A stretch of DNA of 64,000 nucleotides from Oidiodendron maius Zn (Eukaryota; Ascomycota; Leotiomycetes; Myxotrichaceae), in NCBI GenBank assembly GCA_000827325.1, contig KN832881.1, forward strand, positions 332,616 to 396,615, in the 5' to 3' direction. Position 1 is the stretch's first letter; each line of letters starts with the position of its first letter. The notes under the pieces are model-generated. The model had not been told where the DNA came from. It searched no databases and was given only the letters and a program-made list of their open reading frames with translations. The position numbers and the translations under genes were made by a program. Shown here piece by piece: positions 23,401 to 36,811 of the stretch.

Positions 23401-24078
23401 CGAAGTCTTGCGTCCAAAGACCGCTCTTTAGCTGCCACGGCTCACGGCTCCAATGAGCCTAGTCCTCAGGAGACTGAAGCATCTAACAGCATAACCACCC
23501 ACGGTGTTGTTGGCAATGATTTCCAACCTCCAAAGCGAATCCTTGGCAAAGTAATTGCCACACACGACAGCTGCCTTCCCACTATAAGTCTGAACATCAC
23601 CGAAATTATCACAAGTTGGGGCCGAGGATACCAAAATACTATTCGCTACTCCAACAGCACCGAGGTCCGGGTTCCCAAATACGCGTTCAAGATTTTCGGG
23701 TTCAAGCTGGCTGATGAATGGACGTCGCCGCCTGCGGGAGCCTCCTTCGATACTACAAATCTCGCTTTCTACATCTCTAGCAAAGCAACATTAGGTATCA
23801 CCGTCAACGGTGTGAAAGTTCCCAGTCACGATCTGCAGAACCCCGAAATCCCGTCGAAATACTGGGGCGAACTGCGGCATGGGGACATCGTTACTGTCTG
23901 GCAGCATGACCGAGACAAGTCTCAGTTCACCAAGTTTCGCTTCGAGTGTTACCACGGCCTGTCTAAGGAGCCACGCCTAGAAGATCGGCCCTTTACGCTC
24001 CTTCCTGAGGGCGAGCTCTTGGGTAAGCTGCAGGCTTGCTGTCAGAACCACGAGGCCAAGGTCATAAAACATATGTAA
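20496..24078 (+). CDS. chkB: Rad53/Chk2-type checkpoint kinase, FHA-kinase-FHA-like
   Basis: DNA-damage checkpoint kinase by architecture. Four exons, 20496-20526, 20611-21302, 21349-21618 and 21670-24078, give 1133 residues. The N-terminus has two TQ sites (ATQPATQ), the kind phosphorylated by ATM/ATR kinases. FHA1 spans about residues 108-190 (FLFGRNQQ, RVSNIHF, DQSTNGTAV) and keeps the phosphothreonine-binding pattern. The kinase domain has the glycine loop GTIGKGAFAVVY (277-288), K302, HRDVKPDN with D397, DFG at 417-419, and a CAPE-type activation segment. A long Ser-rich region follows, then an FHA-like domain near 960-1080 (SWGRGYQNTIRY, GITVNGVKVP) that lacks the usual SxxH histidine. 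The symbol follows Aspergillus usage for the Rad53 homologue; a second FHA kinase paralogue cannot be excluded. Confidence 0.85.
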
Positions 24079-25116
24079 ACCGCCTAATAAGGGTGCAAGA
24101 AGAGCTAAGAGTCATGCAAGATAGACATGTGTCTTGTCCCAAATCCGTATTGGCAAAGTCTTGCAAGGCCCTCCCCCAAAGAAAATTTCCCATACCAGAA
24201 AGAAAGTACAAGTAAATTTCGAACTCTAGATTTGGATTTATCATGCCCTTCGCTCTTTCCCTGCATTATGGGAAGACAAAAACAAAAGGATGAACTACTT
24301 TAGATTGGCATAAATCAACTCTCTACTTCTGACTCCAAAAAATACCTTGTTAAAATAGTTTCTTGTTTTCTTTCTTTTCTATTTTCTTCTTTTCTATTTG
24401 GATCTCTTCCATGGCCGGGCGGGAAAGAATATAGTCGCACAAGGAGTGGTAACTGTGTTAGCGTGGGGTATTTGATTGGCGCTGTATTGGGCGTGGACGT
24501 GTTGGATGGATGAATGGATACCTGGGTAGATTGGATATCGGCGGGGTCTCAGATTGATTCGTACCAGCTTGAACATACTCCGTACGTACCTTACGTAACT
24601 AGGCAATTCAGAGAATCGATAAATGTAAAAACAAACCTGAAGTCAAGTCGAGTGAGTTCACGCAGATACAGGGATATCGGTATTTGTGCATCATTCCGAT
24701 ACATTCAACTACTTGGAGTGCTACACGATGTTAGTGTTACAACTATGCCCTTGACCCATTATCAAAAACCGCTCGCTCAAATAAACACATGTGCGCATCC
24801 CACATAAAGAAATCCACCGAAAACTATTAGCAGATACACACGAAACACGTCTGTGCTTTGCATGTACATGGCTCCCTCGCGCGTCGCCTTTCGCAGCTAC
24901 CCACTTTTGTGCATGAGACAAGCTTAGTCTGTTTCCCCGTAGAAGGCAAAAAATTAAGTACGTATAATTACGTGTACGCATTGTGAAGGTAGCAGCCAAG
25001 CCGGACCACTGGTGAAAAAGCTATCTAGGACTTGAAGGCTTTATTTAGACAGATGAAAGGGAGATTATTGACGAGTTGCTGGAAGACGTGTGCGAGGGAG
25101 CCGGGTTAGGGAGCTT
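24079..25116. other. Intergenic region between convergent genes
   Basis: About 1 kb between the kinase and the GPI protein stops. A pyrimidine-rich tract lies at 24356-24400. No gene is supported. Confidence 0.5.
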
Positions 25117-25886
25117 CTAGTTCAAGCTAATGAGCGCGGCAACTGTTAGAAGAATCAAAGCCAACGGGCTGGCGATAGAGTTTGCAGAGCTGGGAGCGCT
25201 TGTCTGGGAGCCAACTGGAGCGGTGGTCGAGGAAGCAGCCTTGGAAGAAGCTATTTGCGTTTAGTCCCGAAATCTTTTCGGAATTAGAGGATACATACAT
25301 GAGCTCTGGGTCCTGGTCGTTGTCGAGTTGGTGAATGGAGTGCTAGAGGCCGAGGTAGTGGGGGCACTGGTGGTGGATGGGACGGAAGAGGTGCTAGACT
25401 CAGTGGTGGTAGTACTCGAGGTGGTGGTGTCGCTCGTTGTCGTAGCGGGGACAGTGGTGCTGGTGGCCGCAGTGGAAGACGGAGTGGCGGTTGCGCCACC
25501 AACAAGTTGGAACTGAGCACCATAGTTCGAGGTCACTTGATCAACAATCTTGATGGCATAGTCGGCTGCGTTGATGAGGGTCGCAGAAGGAGTCCATTCA
25601 AATGAAGTGCCAGTTAAGCCAGCTGTAAGATAGATTGTCAGCAGCTTCCACAAGACATTGATGCAGGTGATGTCAGAATTGACATACAGGCGATAGTTGC
25701 AACGGGGATTGCATTGAGTGGGTTTGAGTCGTCCAACAACACTATGGTCACGTCGCCCGTGGCATCCTTCCAAGTGACATCGAAAACTTCGCCGACAGTG
25801 ATGCCAGCGAAGGTAGGATCTGTCAGCTCAAGAGCCTGAACAGCAGCGGAGGCCGCAGCGGCTAGGAAGAGACGTCCGAATTGCAT
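25117..25886 (-). CDS. GPI-anchored Ser/Thr-rich cell wall protein, KRE9/KNH-like N-domain
   Basis: Exons 25688-25886, 25299-25622 and 25117-25250 (introns of 65 and 48 bp, both starting GTATGT) give 218 residues. An N-terminal signal peptide (MQFGRLFLAAAASAAVQA) is followed by a short beta-sandwich of the fungal Ser-Thr-rich GPI family: LTDPTFAGITVGEVFDVTW, then VTIVLLDD and FEWTPS. Next comes a Ser/Thr tract of about 90 residues, surely O-mannosylated. The C-terminus is a hydrophobic GPI signal (SPLALILLTVAALISLN) after small residues. It should sit in the plasma membrane or cell wall. The second intron is needed to reach the GPI tail; without it the protein would end in an unrelated basic sequence. 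Confidence 0.85.
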
Positions 25887-27950
25887 TTTGAACGAAGGGA
25901 GATGATCAGATCAACCTATTAGGACTAGAATTAGCTGAGCTGCCTTGGTTTCCTTAGGGGGCGCGTGGATACGAGTACGTGGCTCGGCGAAGGGGCGCTT
26001 GGGAAGGATGTGGGGAGCAGCTTACGAGAGACTCAAAGGAGCTGGATTATTATAACGATGTTATTACAAAATAGAGAACAGAATAGACGGATTCGAGCGC
26101 GACAGGTCAACGACAGAAGATGAAGTTTTGGAGGAGAGGAGAAGAGGAGGAAAAGACGCGCCGACTTGAGGGAAATGCGGACGAGGGCGATTCGAGAATT
26201 CCGGGAAATGACTATGACCAAGCTGGGGCTAGACCGCTTATACATCGGGTAAGGCCGAGTGTTGATCCAGGGGTATTGGTTGGCGCAGGGATCCCGGTCT
26301 AACTTTGGAGGGGATGGTGTGGTCGGAAAAATACAGGAACAGCGGTACAAGGTCTCACGTGACAGGTGCATCGCCTCCGTCTGGCGCATCATCCGACACT
26401 TCCTGTTTTTGGGTGTACGTAAAGGCAAATCTAGAACAGGCAGAACCAACAGAACTCCAACACGCATCTCTTCAGCAGCCTCATGACCGGCATCCCTTTT
26501 TGGGATATGTCTGAGGTGTGTGCGCTTTGTCCAAGGCAGTAACCATCAGCTGTTGTGCCTAGAGAGCATATACGGTACCAAACCATGACTGCCTGTCTCA
26601 ATGCAGCTACCTTATCTGTCAACAGCACGTGTCTTGGCGCGTCAATCACGGAGACGCAACAAACTTTGATATCTGCATTGTCGGATGCCCGCCTCGTATC
26701 AAGGAGCCGAGTGCGGATTGTCTTACTGTTGTACTCGCTGCGTGTTTGTCGATTCCTCTACCTCGTATATAAGCTATGGATAATCTATGCCTTCGGGGGT
26801 GTCTTCCCTACCGATATGTACACAAAGTGCCTGTCATTAACACCTCACAGGCATGCAAGCCAATGGCCCTTTCTTCCTAGCTTTAAGCGAGAGGCGGGAT
26901 TTATATCAGGTTCGCATTGACACAAGTGTGCAGAATGGAGCGGAATTGGCAGTGGAGTCGCTAGCAACGCGTCAGCCAAGATAGAAAAAAAGGTTATTGC
27001 AAGTGCGCGGCCTTCTTCCTAGTCGATGTCCCGAGCACAGATGGGAATACGAGCTTGTGAATCATGGTTCCATTCACGTGATATTTTACTTCGGCTGGTA
27101 TCACATGACAGGTCATATGATGTGATCCTGGAGATTGAGGTCCGTTAAATCGGACATGGGAATGCCCAGTTCTTAGATATCTGGATGGCTTATATTCCTA
27201 TCTTCCTCTCGGAGGTCCGGTAAGGCAGAACCTGTGAATGACCAATCGTCGAGAGTATGCATGATTTTCCTGCAACAACAACCCGCGTCTCAAGACGGAG
27301 GGTTGTCTTCAAGCAGTCAGAAAAGCTGATTAGTCATCCCCTGTGAACCAATTCATCAATTACAGCCAGTATACGCCATTTTATACACAAGGAATATCGG
27401 TCTTTGTATTACTGTGAATCTGTGCTTTGACTGGTGGTGGTGAAGATTATTCACAAAATGTGGACAAAACAAAGAGGGGGGAGGGGGCCTATCCCCTCGC
27501 CCGGTGCGAACTGCCCACTCAAGTAAGGATGTTTCCTCCACTCATAATCCTTAGATTAATTTTTTTCGAATTCCCTAACTGTCTGAATAGGAATAACTGT
27601 TCATAACTTTGTGCACTTTCTTTGGGAGCCAATTAGAACAGCTGCACTCACTAGCGTGGGCAGTTCCGCACCAAACGAAGGGATAATGGTCGGGTATGGC
27701 CACCAGCAACCTCTTAGAGCATTCGTAGCGCGAAGGATAACTAGAGTGAAATGCTAACCATGTGCACCTACCCTGCTATCTGAGTAGTGACTTTGGAATG
27801 CATCCGCTTACAATATCCACTCCCTTTTTTTCTCGGCAAATAAGTTAAGCGACAACCTTGTGAACTCCGCTGCTCCAATTTCTAATTATATAATCAAGAG
27901 CACGGGCCACCGGCCAACGGGGCCATGTCCTAAAGAGATGCAAGCAGTAA
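25887..27950. other. Intergenic region, no supported gene
   Basis: About 2 kb. It includes the promoter of the GPI protein gene. At 27091-27120 the words atcacat and atgtgat form an inverted repeat, and cacgtg occurs nearby (about 27077). Open frames are short and overlap. Confidence 0.45.
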
Positions 27951-28170
27951 ATGAATCCGAGGAAGCTTTTTACCAGTAACAAACCCTGTTCAGATATTGC
28001 GGGACTAGCGCGATGCCTATCTGGCCATTTTTGGGGTCGCAAGCTGAGTGACGAGGAAGTATATAATAATATTGAATGTCAGCTTGCAAAGGTATTTACT
28101 TTTTTTCAAAAAAAAAAATTTTTGGTTTTTTATAAACACCAAAGTTTCCTTGTAAGAATAGAACTAATCC

Positions 28171-28629
28171 TTGGCGCAGTCCATCAACTCTGGCTTCAAC
28201 ATCTTGGGCCTCAAAAGGTGCAATGGCGCTGAATCAGGCATACACGCTCTGAATGCTCAGTATGCTTTAGATCATGCGAACGCTGATTTTATATTCCTTT
28301 GCGTTTATCCTGGGGTTAGCTCGCACCTCTGTCACGGAACTTGTTATGGCCTTCGATGTAACTAACAATCCTGTAGTGGTTGAAGACGGACCTGGGTGGC
28401 GCGGACTTAGACGTTGAAGTTGGTGTTACCGAACTCAAGAAAATTATTCTCGAGCCCGAAAAGACTGAGAACGGAAAATTTCTTAACATTCCATGTTCCT
28501 GGGCAGGAAAAGTTATGGGGCCAGTATGATGGAAAGGAGATACCTTGTGATCGGCGAGGGGTTATGCCGCAGCTATGCTTTGAAATTGAGATAGACTGTG
28601 AGCAGCCTTACGACAGACTATCCAAATAA
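28171..28629 (+). pseudogene. Truncated, frameshifted short-chain dehydrogenase/reductase
   Basis: Relic of an SDR of the small fungal type that normally ends in GKEIPW. The visible order is ALNAQYALDHA (after the lost YxxxK site), DFIFLCVYPG, a 62-bp intron at 28315-28376 with a perfect actaac branch word, then WLKTDLGGADLD, GVTELKKII and NGKFLNI. After that one extra base near 28491 shifts the frame; HVPGQEKLWGQYDGKEIP follows in the next frame. The Rossmann N-terminus with TGxxxGxG and the catalytic Tyr-Lys are missing, so the gene is broken whatever the status of the extra base. The intact intron and low number of defects suggest fairly recent loss. Confidence 0.7.
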
Positions 28630-28639
28630 CTGGGTATGA

Positions 28640-29787
28640 TTTGGGGACTTGGGCCCTTTCTACTTCAAGTATGACAACCCATTTTCTTTAACCTACAAAC
28701 TTCAACATTTCTCTTTCGTATGGTAAGAATATTGCACGATTAGTTGAAATTACTGAATATATAACCCAAAAACTTGACACGGCCCTCTTACCCCGAAATG
28801 TATCTAGCCCAAGGGTGTTGAAGATCATTACGGTCCATATATCAACACCAGGTCTAGTCTTCAGATCTCGTAAGAAGGCCGCAGCTCTGATCAACCTTGT
28901 AGCATCATCTTTATCGGATCGATTACTCTCTAAGGCGCAGGCAGCCGTTAATTCTAAAGTCAAGCAATGCCTCCCTCCTATCAGAAGTAGCTATTTCAAT
29001 ATTAACGTTACTGGCCTTGGTAGCTCTATTATATATCTACCGGTACAGTGTTAACGCCACCGGGATGCAGACAACGGATCTTAAACTGCATCCCTTTAGC
29101 AGTCATCGCGCCTTGCTCATGGATACTTCTTACTACGTTTGGAAATAATGGTCTTCTTCGCTCTAAAACAGCAGTCTAATTGTTAACCAGTCTACTAGTA
29201 AGAGGAAGGGGAGGCTATGCACGGCGCATTCTGGAAGTTTACGTCCCGCTTGTCCATTTAGGTAAACCGAGATTGTGATTCGGCTTCCATAATCACGAGT
29301 CACTAAATTCCTGAATATGATGCTGGATGTGAAGAAAAGAGAAGGACAGTCACTAGGATGAAACCGAAACTAGGACATCTCAATTGCTTCGCTGAACCTG
29401 CCGAGCCAAGCCATTGATGTAGCAATCGTCGAGAGCAGCATGGGGAAGGTTGCTTGAGCATGGCCATGACTGAGACACATGCCTTGTTCATTATACTTGG
29501 CAATCAACCCAAGAGAGAGACGCCATCAGCACCGTCGATCGATCCATGTAACTCCGTCCGCTATTTCCTTTCGTGATGATCTTTCTGCGGGTTGGTGCAA
29601 GGCTTGTCACGTGTCCGGAAACCAATTTTTGGTGCCTGGCATTTACTCCCCCGCATTGCATCCGCTTCGCCGCGCTACAATTTTACACCGAACGGAACCA
29701 GACTCTAGCTCTTAGTAACAGTTCTGTTGACCCAGAACTCGAACTCAATCTATATCACTTGGAGCGCGTTACAAGCTCCATGCAGCC
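28640..29787. other. Intergenic region with one unexplained open frame
   Basis: On the plus strand about 28728-29053 is open for roughly 108 codons, ending GLGSSIIYLPVQC, with balanced composition and no recognisable motif or clear start. It may be a decayed 3' exon. The rest is the promoter side of the transcription factor gene. Confidence 0.35.
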
Positions 29788-31982
29788 ATGGAGTTGGATA
29801 TGAGTTTGCCCGCGTCTGGACCCTCTGGAATGGCTCTACGTCACGAGCCGTCGCCTCCAAAACGTCTTAGATTGAGTGAGGGAATCACCAATGACGACAA
29901 CGCCGTCCCCGAATGGGACTGCTCTGCGCCATATGAGCAGTGGCTCGACTACTCTGCATATGAGAGGAGATACAAATCGCCATCCCTTCAATCGTCCGGT
30001 CAGGAGATCTCAGCCGAGAGCGACGTCCTCCCGGCCCAAAACGATGATGTCGATTCGGAGCAAGTCGTGGAGCTGAGAAAATCTACAGGCCCAATGCCTA
30101 CCTTCTTCCACCCAAGTATGTGAAACTGATTTAATTGTGCACTTCGTCTGCCAGTTGCTGATTTAATGTGAAGACGTGGACATGACTACTGCTCTTCTCT
30201 CATCCCACCCATGGATCCAGCCCGCTAAAAACCCTGCGCTTGTGCAATATGGAGACCCTTTTTCTGTACCGTTCCACCAGGGTAGAAGTGAACGACTAGA
30301 CCTCGTTCCCCATTTCTATAGCTATGCCGTCAAAATTTCCTTGTTGCCCATCCGTAAAGTGCAGCACCAGCTTGTTATTAATTATTTTCAGTATATCCAC
30401 CCCATGTTTCCTGTTGTGGATGAGTATCATTTCACAGAAATGTATCGGAAATTCCGTGGCTATGAGGAGTTCATGGAGCCTGAAGACTTTATGCTATACC
30501 AAGCCATTGTTGCTGCCGGTTTTGGGGTAAGCAGTTATCATCAATTGGCCCAATCATAATAAGGCTGACTGGAATTCTAGCATCTCAGTGAGTCACAATT
30601 GCAGCGAACGCCCTATGCGTCTGTCCACGAAGGTCAACAAGCTCAGTTCGACCAAGTGAAGGTAATTCTACATATCAAAAGGTCCTCGTCCCAGCTAACT
30701 AACTCTGCAGGCACGATACTGGTCGGAACCTACTTCTGATCCTGTCGTACTCACGCAAATCTGCTTGATCATAAGTCTCTGGAGCCCTGGATCCGCAGGT
30801 ACCCAAAACAACAGCTACTGGCTAAACTTAGCTTTCAAGCATGCAACTGCCGGTGAGTTATGGAAAGCCAAACCAACCGCTGATGGTCGCCCATGCCGTC
30901 GCAGACTCTTGTGGTGGTGCTGTATGGTCCGCGATCGAGTGCTGGCCCTTGGAATGAGGCGCCCATACCGGCTCCACAAGGACCCATTTCAGGAACCGCT
31001 GATTTCAGAGCTTGATTTCGGACTTGAGGCAACGTCTCCTCTATATACTGATACCCAGTCGAAGCGAATTGCCATTATGGGTTTCATCTGGTTATGTAAA
31101 CTCAGCGAAATAATGGCCGCAATTGCTGTGTTTCAACGGAAGAACAGATTTTCCCGGGATTGGGATGCGGATGGCATTGGCATTAGCACGTCCGAATTGG
31201 AGCAAGTCTCCGCCTTTGATCAAGATTTGAAGGATTGGAAGGATGCCTTTGAGGCCGCTGCTATTGACATGGCGGGTCGCAAAGAGAAAGATGATGCAGT
31301 TCCGTTCATTATCCTACGAGTTGTGTGCAAGTAAGTATCAACTTTTGTGGCATATTCCATGACGGAGTGCTGATCCACATTCCAGCTGCCTTCTCGCTGT
31401 CTTATACCAGTCTTACTTGCATCTCTCTTGGATTGAGCATACCTCGTTTACAGAGAAGATAGTGGATCCTCTTCAGAGGATGAAAGAAGGCGCCCGGGCC
31501 GTCGAATCAAGTGTCCTCGGTCTAATATCTAACAAGAGAAGTGATACTCTCCCAAACTGGTTGTGAGTTTATTAAATTATATCCCTTGACTTCAATATAA
31601 GTTCCTAACATTCCTATGCAGAGTCTCTTGGGTCACACTCCCGGCTGCAGTACACTATGTGCGCCAGCGCGTAATAAACTCCACACCTGACAAAGTCCTC
31701 ATGCCCTGCCTGAACAAGTTCATGAGAAGGACTACAGGTGCTCAGCACATGTTCCTAATCCTCATAAAGGCGACGAAGGAGTCTTTGCAAAGGTTTGGTA
31801 ATCATACAAATAAAATTGCTCAGCCTTATGACCCAACGATCATGTTCGGAAGAAAGATCGCGCCTTCAGCGAATCACTTTGAAGACGATGAGCCGGCACC
31901 CAACAAGGCTAGGATAACGGAAGCTAGGATTTTGGCTAGTGTTACCAAGGCGCTAGATGTTGCGCTTGAGCTTAACTGTTAA
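29788..31982 (+). CDS. Fungal-specific transcription factor (MHR domain) lacking a Zn2Cys6 cluster
   Basis: Six exons, 29788-30115, 30174-30526, 30581-30661, 30711-31330, 31386-31562 and 31622-31982, give 639 residues; introns are 49-60 bp and every junction keeps the frame. The middle has the fungal transcription factor homology pattern: INYFQYIHPMFPVVDEYHF, then QICLIISLWSP, YWLNLAFKHA, RRRLLWWCCMVRDRVLALGMRRPYR-type. No CxxC zinc cluster is seen in the first 110 residues, which are acidic with a short basic patch (PPKRLRL), nor in frames upstream. Either a 5' exon is missed, or the protein acts without its own DNA-binding domain, as a partner or repressor. It is tail to tail with the carboxylesterase (385 bp apart), which suggests it may regulate that gene and the neighbouring transporter. 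Confidence 0.8.
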
Positions 31983-32367
31983 CTGGAACTCGCTTGGGCC
32001 TAACTAGTTCTTGTGTATGCAGAACTTATTGACACTCTCCATCGAATTTTTAGGCAAGGGTGAATAGTTATTTTTGCCCAGATATTCAAAGAGAAGGAGA
32101 TCTTACGAGCGTACGCAAGCTGGCGTTAGTTCTATTAGTTACGCAGGAGTAGTTGTACGACAGGAATGTTCATCGACTCTAAATTTCGGCAGCCGTTAGG
32201 GTGTATCAATCGTGAATATAATTTTAAATTACCACATTAGACAATTAATAAGTGGCTCGCTCCCCTTCATTGAAGGCTCGAAGTTTTATGAGCTCATTGG
32301 TTCATAATATGCTAAATGAATACTGCAATCTCAATGTACAGCCCCTTAACACGAAAAGCAGCTCAGA
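31983..32367. other. Shared 3' spacer between convergent genes
   Basis: 385 AT-rich bases between the stop codons of the transcription factor and the carboxylesterase. Nothing else is seen. Confidence 0.5.
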
Positions 32368-34257
<1,890 letters not shown>

Positions 34258-35023
34258 TGTGATTCTCTGCTTGTTTCCAACCTGGGCTTCGAAAATGCCA
34301 GAAGAGAGATGACCCAGAGAGAACTGTGTTTCAGGACACCAGGGAAGTTTGAAAGAACCGACGAGGCCCTTTATTTACAATAGGCCGGTTTCTAGCACAT
34401 ATCATCATAGCTTATATATATTTACCGGCACTTTCGGTCATAATTCATATTTCCTCCTGCAGTTTCCCTTTAAGGGTTCTCTCTAATCGGTGTCTCGCTG
34501 GCCTCGGTGATTCGGAAGACATATTCACACACGGGCCGCTGTGGTATTGCGGGGAAGCGGCGCGGGGAGGGGTCTAGAGTGGTAGGGATATCCGTCTTAG
34601 GCTCCACTGGATGAAAGCCTGGAGTTTAAAGCCCAAGACTCCAAGACTCTCCGCCTTTTACGTCGTCGATCGTATTGCCGACGGCAGTTATGGTATGCGA
34701 TATGATTGGCGGAACGCTGACCGAGGCGATTCGGCGACGTCGGTAGGCTCCTGCAGTTCCCCGTAGAGTGTCGGCGTGTGACCAATCAGCGGGCGCCCGC
34801 TTCTATTCCCCAACTAGGCCAGAAGCTCCTCCTCCTGCGGAACGTCTGGGGGAAATGAAGTATAATATCACATCTTCGGAGCACTTAGTGCTCGCTTTCT
34901 CCCGTGATGCTTCACCTGTCAAAGAGTTAAAAGGATCGTGTCTGGCCGACCTCCTTTTGCTGATCACTGACTGTTGTACCTATTTCTATCCCCAACCTGC
35001 CCACTCACCACGCAACTGCCAAG
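34258..35023. promoter_or_regulatory. Divergent promoter region of esterase and transporter
   Basis: 766 bp between the two start codons. It contains a TATA-like run near 34411-34420 on the esterase side and two CreA-like words at 34549-34567. Confidence 0.45.
34549..34567. promoter_or_regulatory. Pair of CreA-like carbon repression sites
   Basis: GCGGGG occurs at 34549-34554 and 34562-34567. Both fit the CreA consensus SYGGRG, and paired sites are the functional form in known Aspergillus promoters. They lie between two genes of a plausible nutrient-use module. Such short words also occur by chance. Confidence 0.35.
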
Positions 35024-36811
35024 ATGTCTCAACCCGAGGATCTGGAGAAGAGGGAGCTTGCCCGTGACCATATCGAATCTATCGTAAGGGACCTTGCCAA
35101 TGATGAACGTATCATTGCTTTCTCCGAAGAAGAGCAGAAGCGTATCGTTCGTCGTATCGATATACGTTTGGTCCTCACGTTGGGCAGCCTTTACTGTATC
35201 AGCTTGCTTGATCGAACCAATCTAGGTGCAGCTTCCGTTGCGGGGTAGGAAATTTTTGAGACTTCTCGTATTACATTGTACTGAAAACCTTTCAGGATGC
35301 AGAAAGAGCTAGGCATGAATGCGAAGAACAATGCCTATACAATAGTATCCCTTGTGTTCTTCATCACATACACAATCTTTCAAGCCCCTGCAACTATTCT
35401 TATTCGCAAAATTGGTCCTCGTCTCTTCCTCTCTGCAATTGTTCTTTTCTGGGGCGCAACTATGATTGTAAGTCATCGCATTCCAAGCATAGATTCTTTT
35501 TTTAATCGTTGGATTAGGGCTTCGGTTTTGTGCCAAACTGGCCAGTCATGGCTGGCCTACGAGTTATTCTTGGTTGCCTTGAGGCTGGATTTTATCCCGG
35601 ATGTGTCTACCTTCTAAGTACTTGGTATCCTCGCTTTGATCTCCAGAAACGCAATGCTGGATTCTACCTCATTGGTAGCATGGCATCTGGCTGGGGAGGC
35701 ATCTTAGCCTATGGACTTATGCAGATGGACGGAATTCGAGGGCTTTCGGGGTGGCGATGGATTTTCATTGTAAGTCTCTGAGAACGTAACTTCTGCTGTC
35801 TCTGACGATTACCAGATTGAAGGTCTCCTGACTTGTATCCTCGGAATCCTCTCCTACTTGATTATTGTTGATTTCCCAGAGCAGTCGCCTAAGTCCTGGA
35901 ATTTTCTCAATGAGGCCGAGGCTGCTTTTGTTGTTGCACGCATCGAGCACGATCGTTCAGATACTTTCATCGAACCCTTTAATCTTCGAGCATACATGAG
36001 AAATTTCGCCGATAGCAAAGTTTGGGCATTCGCTGCTCTTTATATGCTTACGACTACAAACTCGTACTCCATTGCCTACTTTATGCCTATCATTCTCGAA
36101 GACAGTATGGGCTTTGGTGTAGCAAAAGCACAATGTCTCACGGCACCTCCTTATGTTGCAGCTGCCATTGTCATGTATATCCAAGCCATCTACGCGGACA
36201 AGCTCCGTACAAGAGGACCGTTGGTTGCTGGTAATGCTTTGTTAGGTTGGTTGCGCTTCTGAGATCGACCATAATAAGTAACTGATATTATTTAAAGGGG
36301 TTCTGGGCCTTAGTCTCTTAGCCTTCCTGAAGCATCCAGCGCCCCGATATTTTGGGGTATTCCTTGCCACCATTTCATGTGAGTAATTGGAATAAATTAA
36401 TGGCAGTATCGCCACTGATATTATCAAAGGCAATGCGAACTGCCCTGCTTTGCTCACTTACCAAAGGTGCTATCCCTCTCGTTTTACCTAACTGTGCCTT
36501 GTACACTGTCAATAATATAAAGCACTCCACTGACACATCGCAGCAATAATGTTCGCGGCCAATGGAAGCGTGCACTCACTTCTGCCACACTCGTTGGTGG
36601 CGGATCTATCGGCGGTATTATCGGTACTACAGTTTTCCGTGCTAAAGATGCGCCCAACTACCGTCCTGGCGTTGAGGCCTGTCTGATTGCCAACGCCCTA
36701 ATCGTAGTAATTGTTGGCCTCCTCAGCATTAAGTTTCACAGGGCCAACAAACGCGTGGACGCTGGCGGAAAAGCTATCGAAGGGTTACCAGGTTTCAAAT
36801 ATACGCTCTAA
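35024..36811 (+). CDS. DAL5-type MFS transporter (anion:cation symporter family)
   Basis: Seven exons, 35024-35244, 35296-35467, 35518-35769, 35816-36245, 36298-36378, 36430-36466 and 36544-36811, give 486 residues; exon 6 has only 37 bases. Introns are 46-77 bp and all junctions keep the frame. The product has about 12 membrane helices and the ACS/DAL5 signatures: RRIDIRLVLTLGSLYCISLLDRTN, GCLEAGFYPGCVYLLSTWY, GWRWIFIIEG, CNANCPALLTYQSNNVRGQWKRA and RAKDAPNYRPGVEAC. Relatives import allantoate, nicotinate, pantothenate, small carboxylates or phenolic acids with protons; the exact substrate cannot be read. Its place opposite a secreted esterase makes uptake of the released acid a fair guess. 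Confidence 0.9.

Noticed and set aside
27951-28090. Frame starting MNPRKLF upstream of the SDR relic as its N-terminus
   Set aside because: It shows no Rossmann or TGxxxGxG motif and cannot be joined to the relic.
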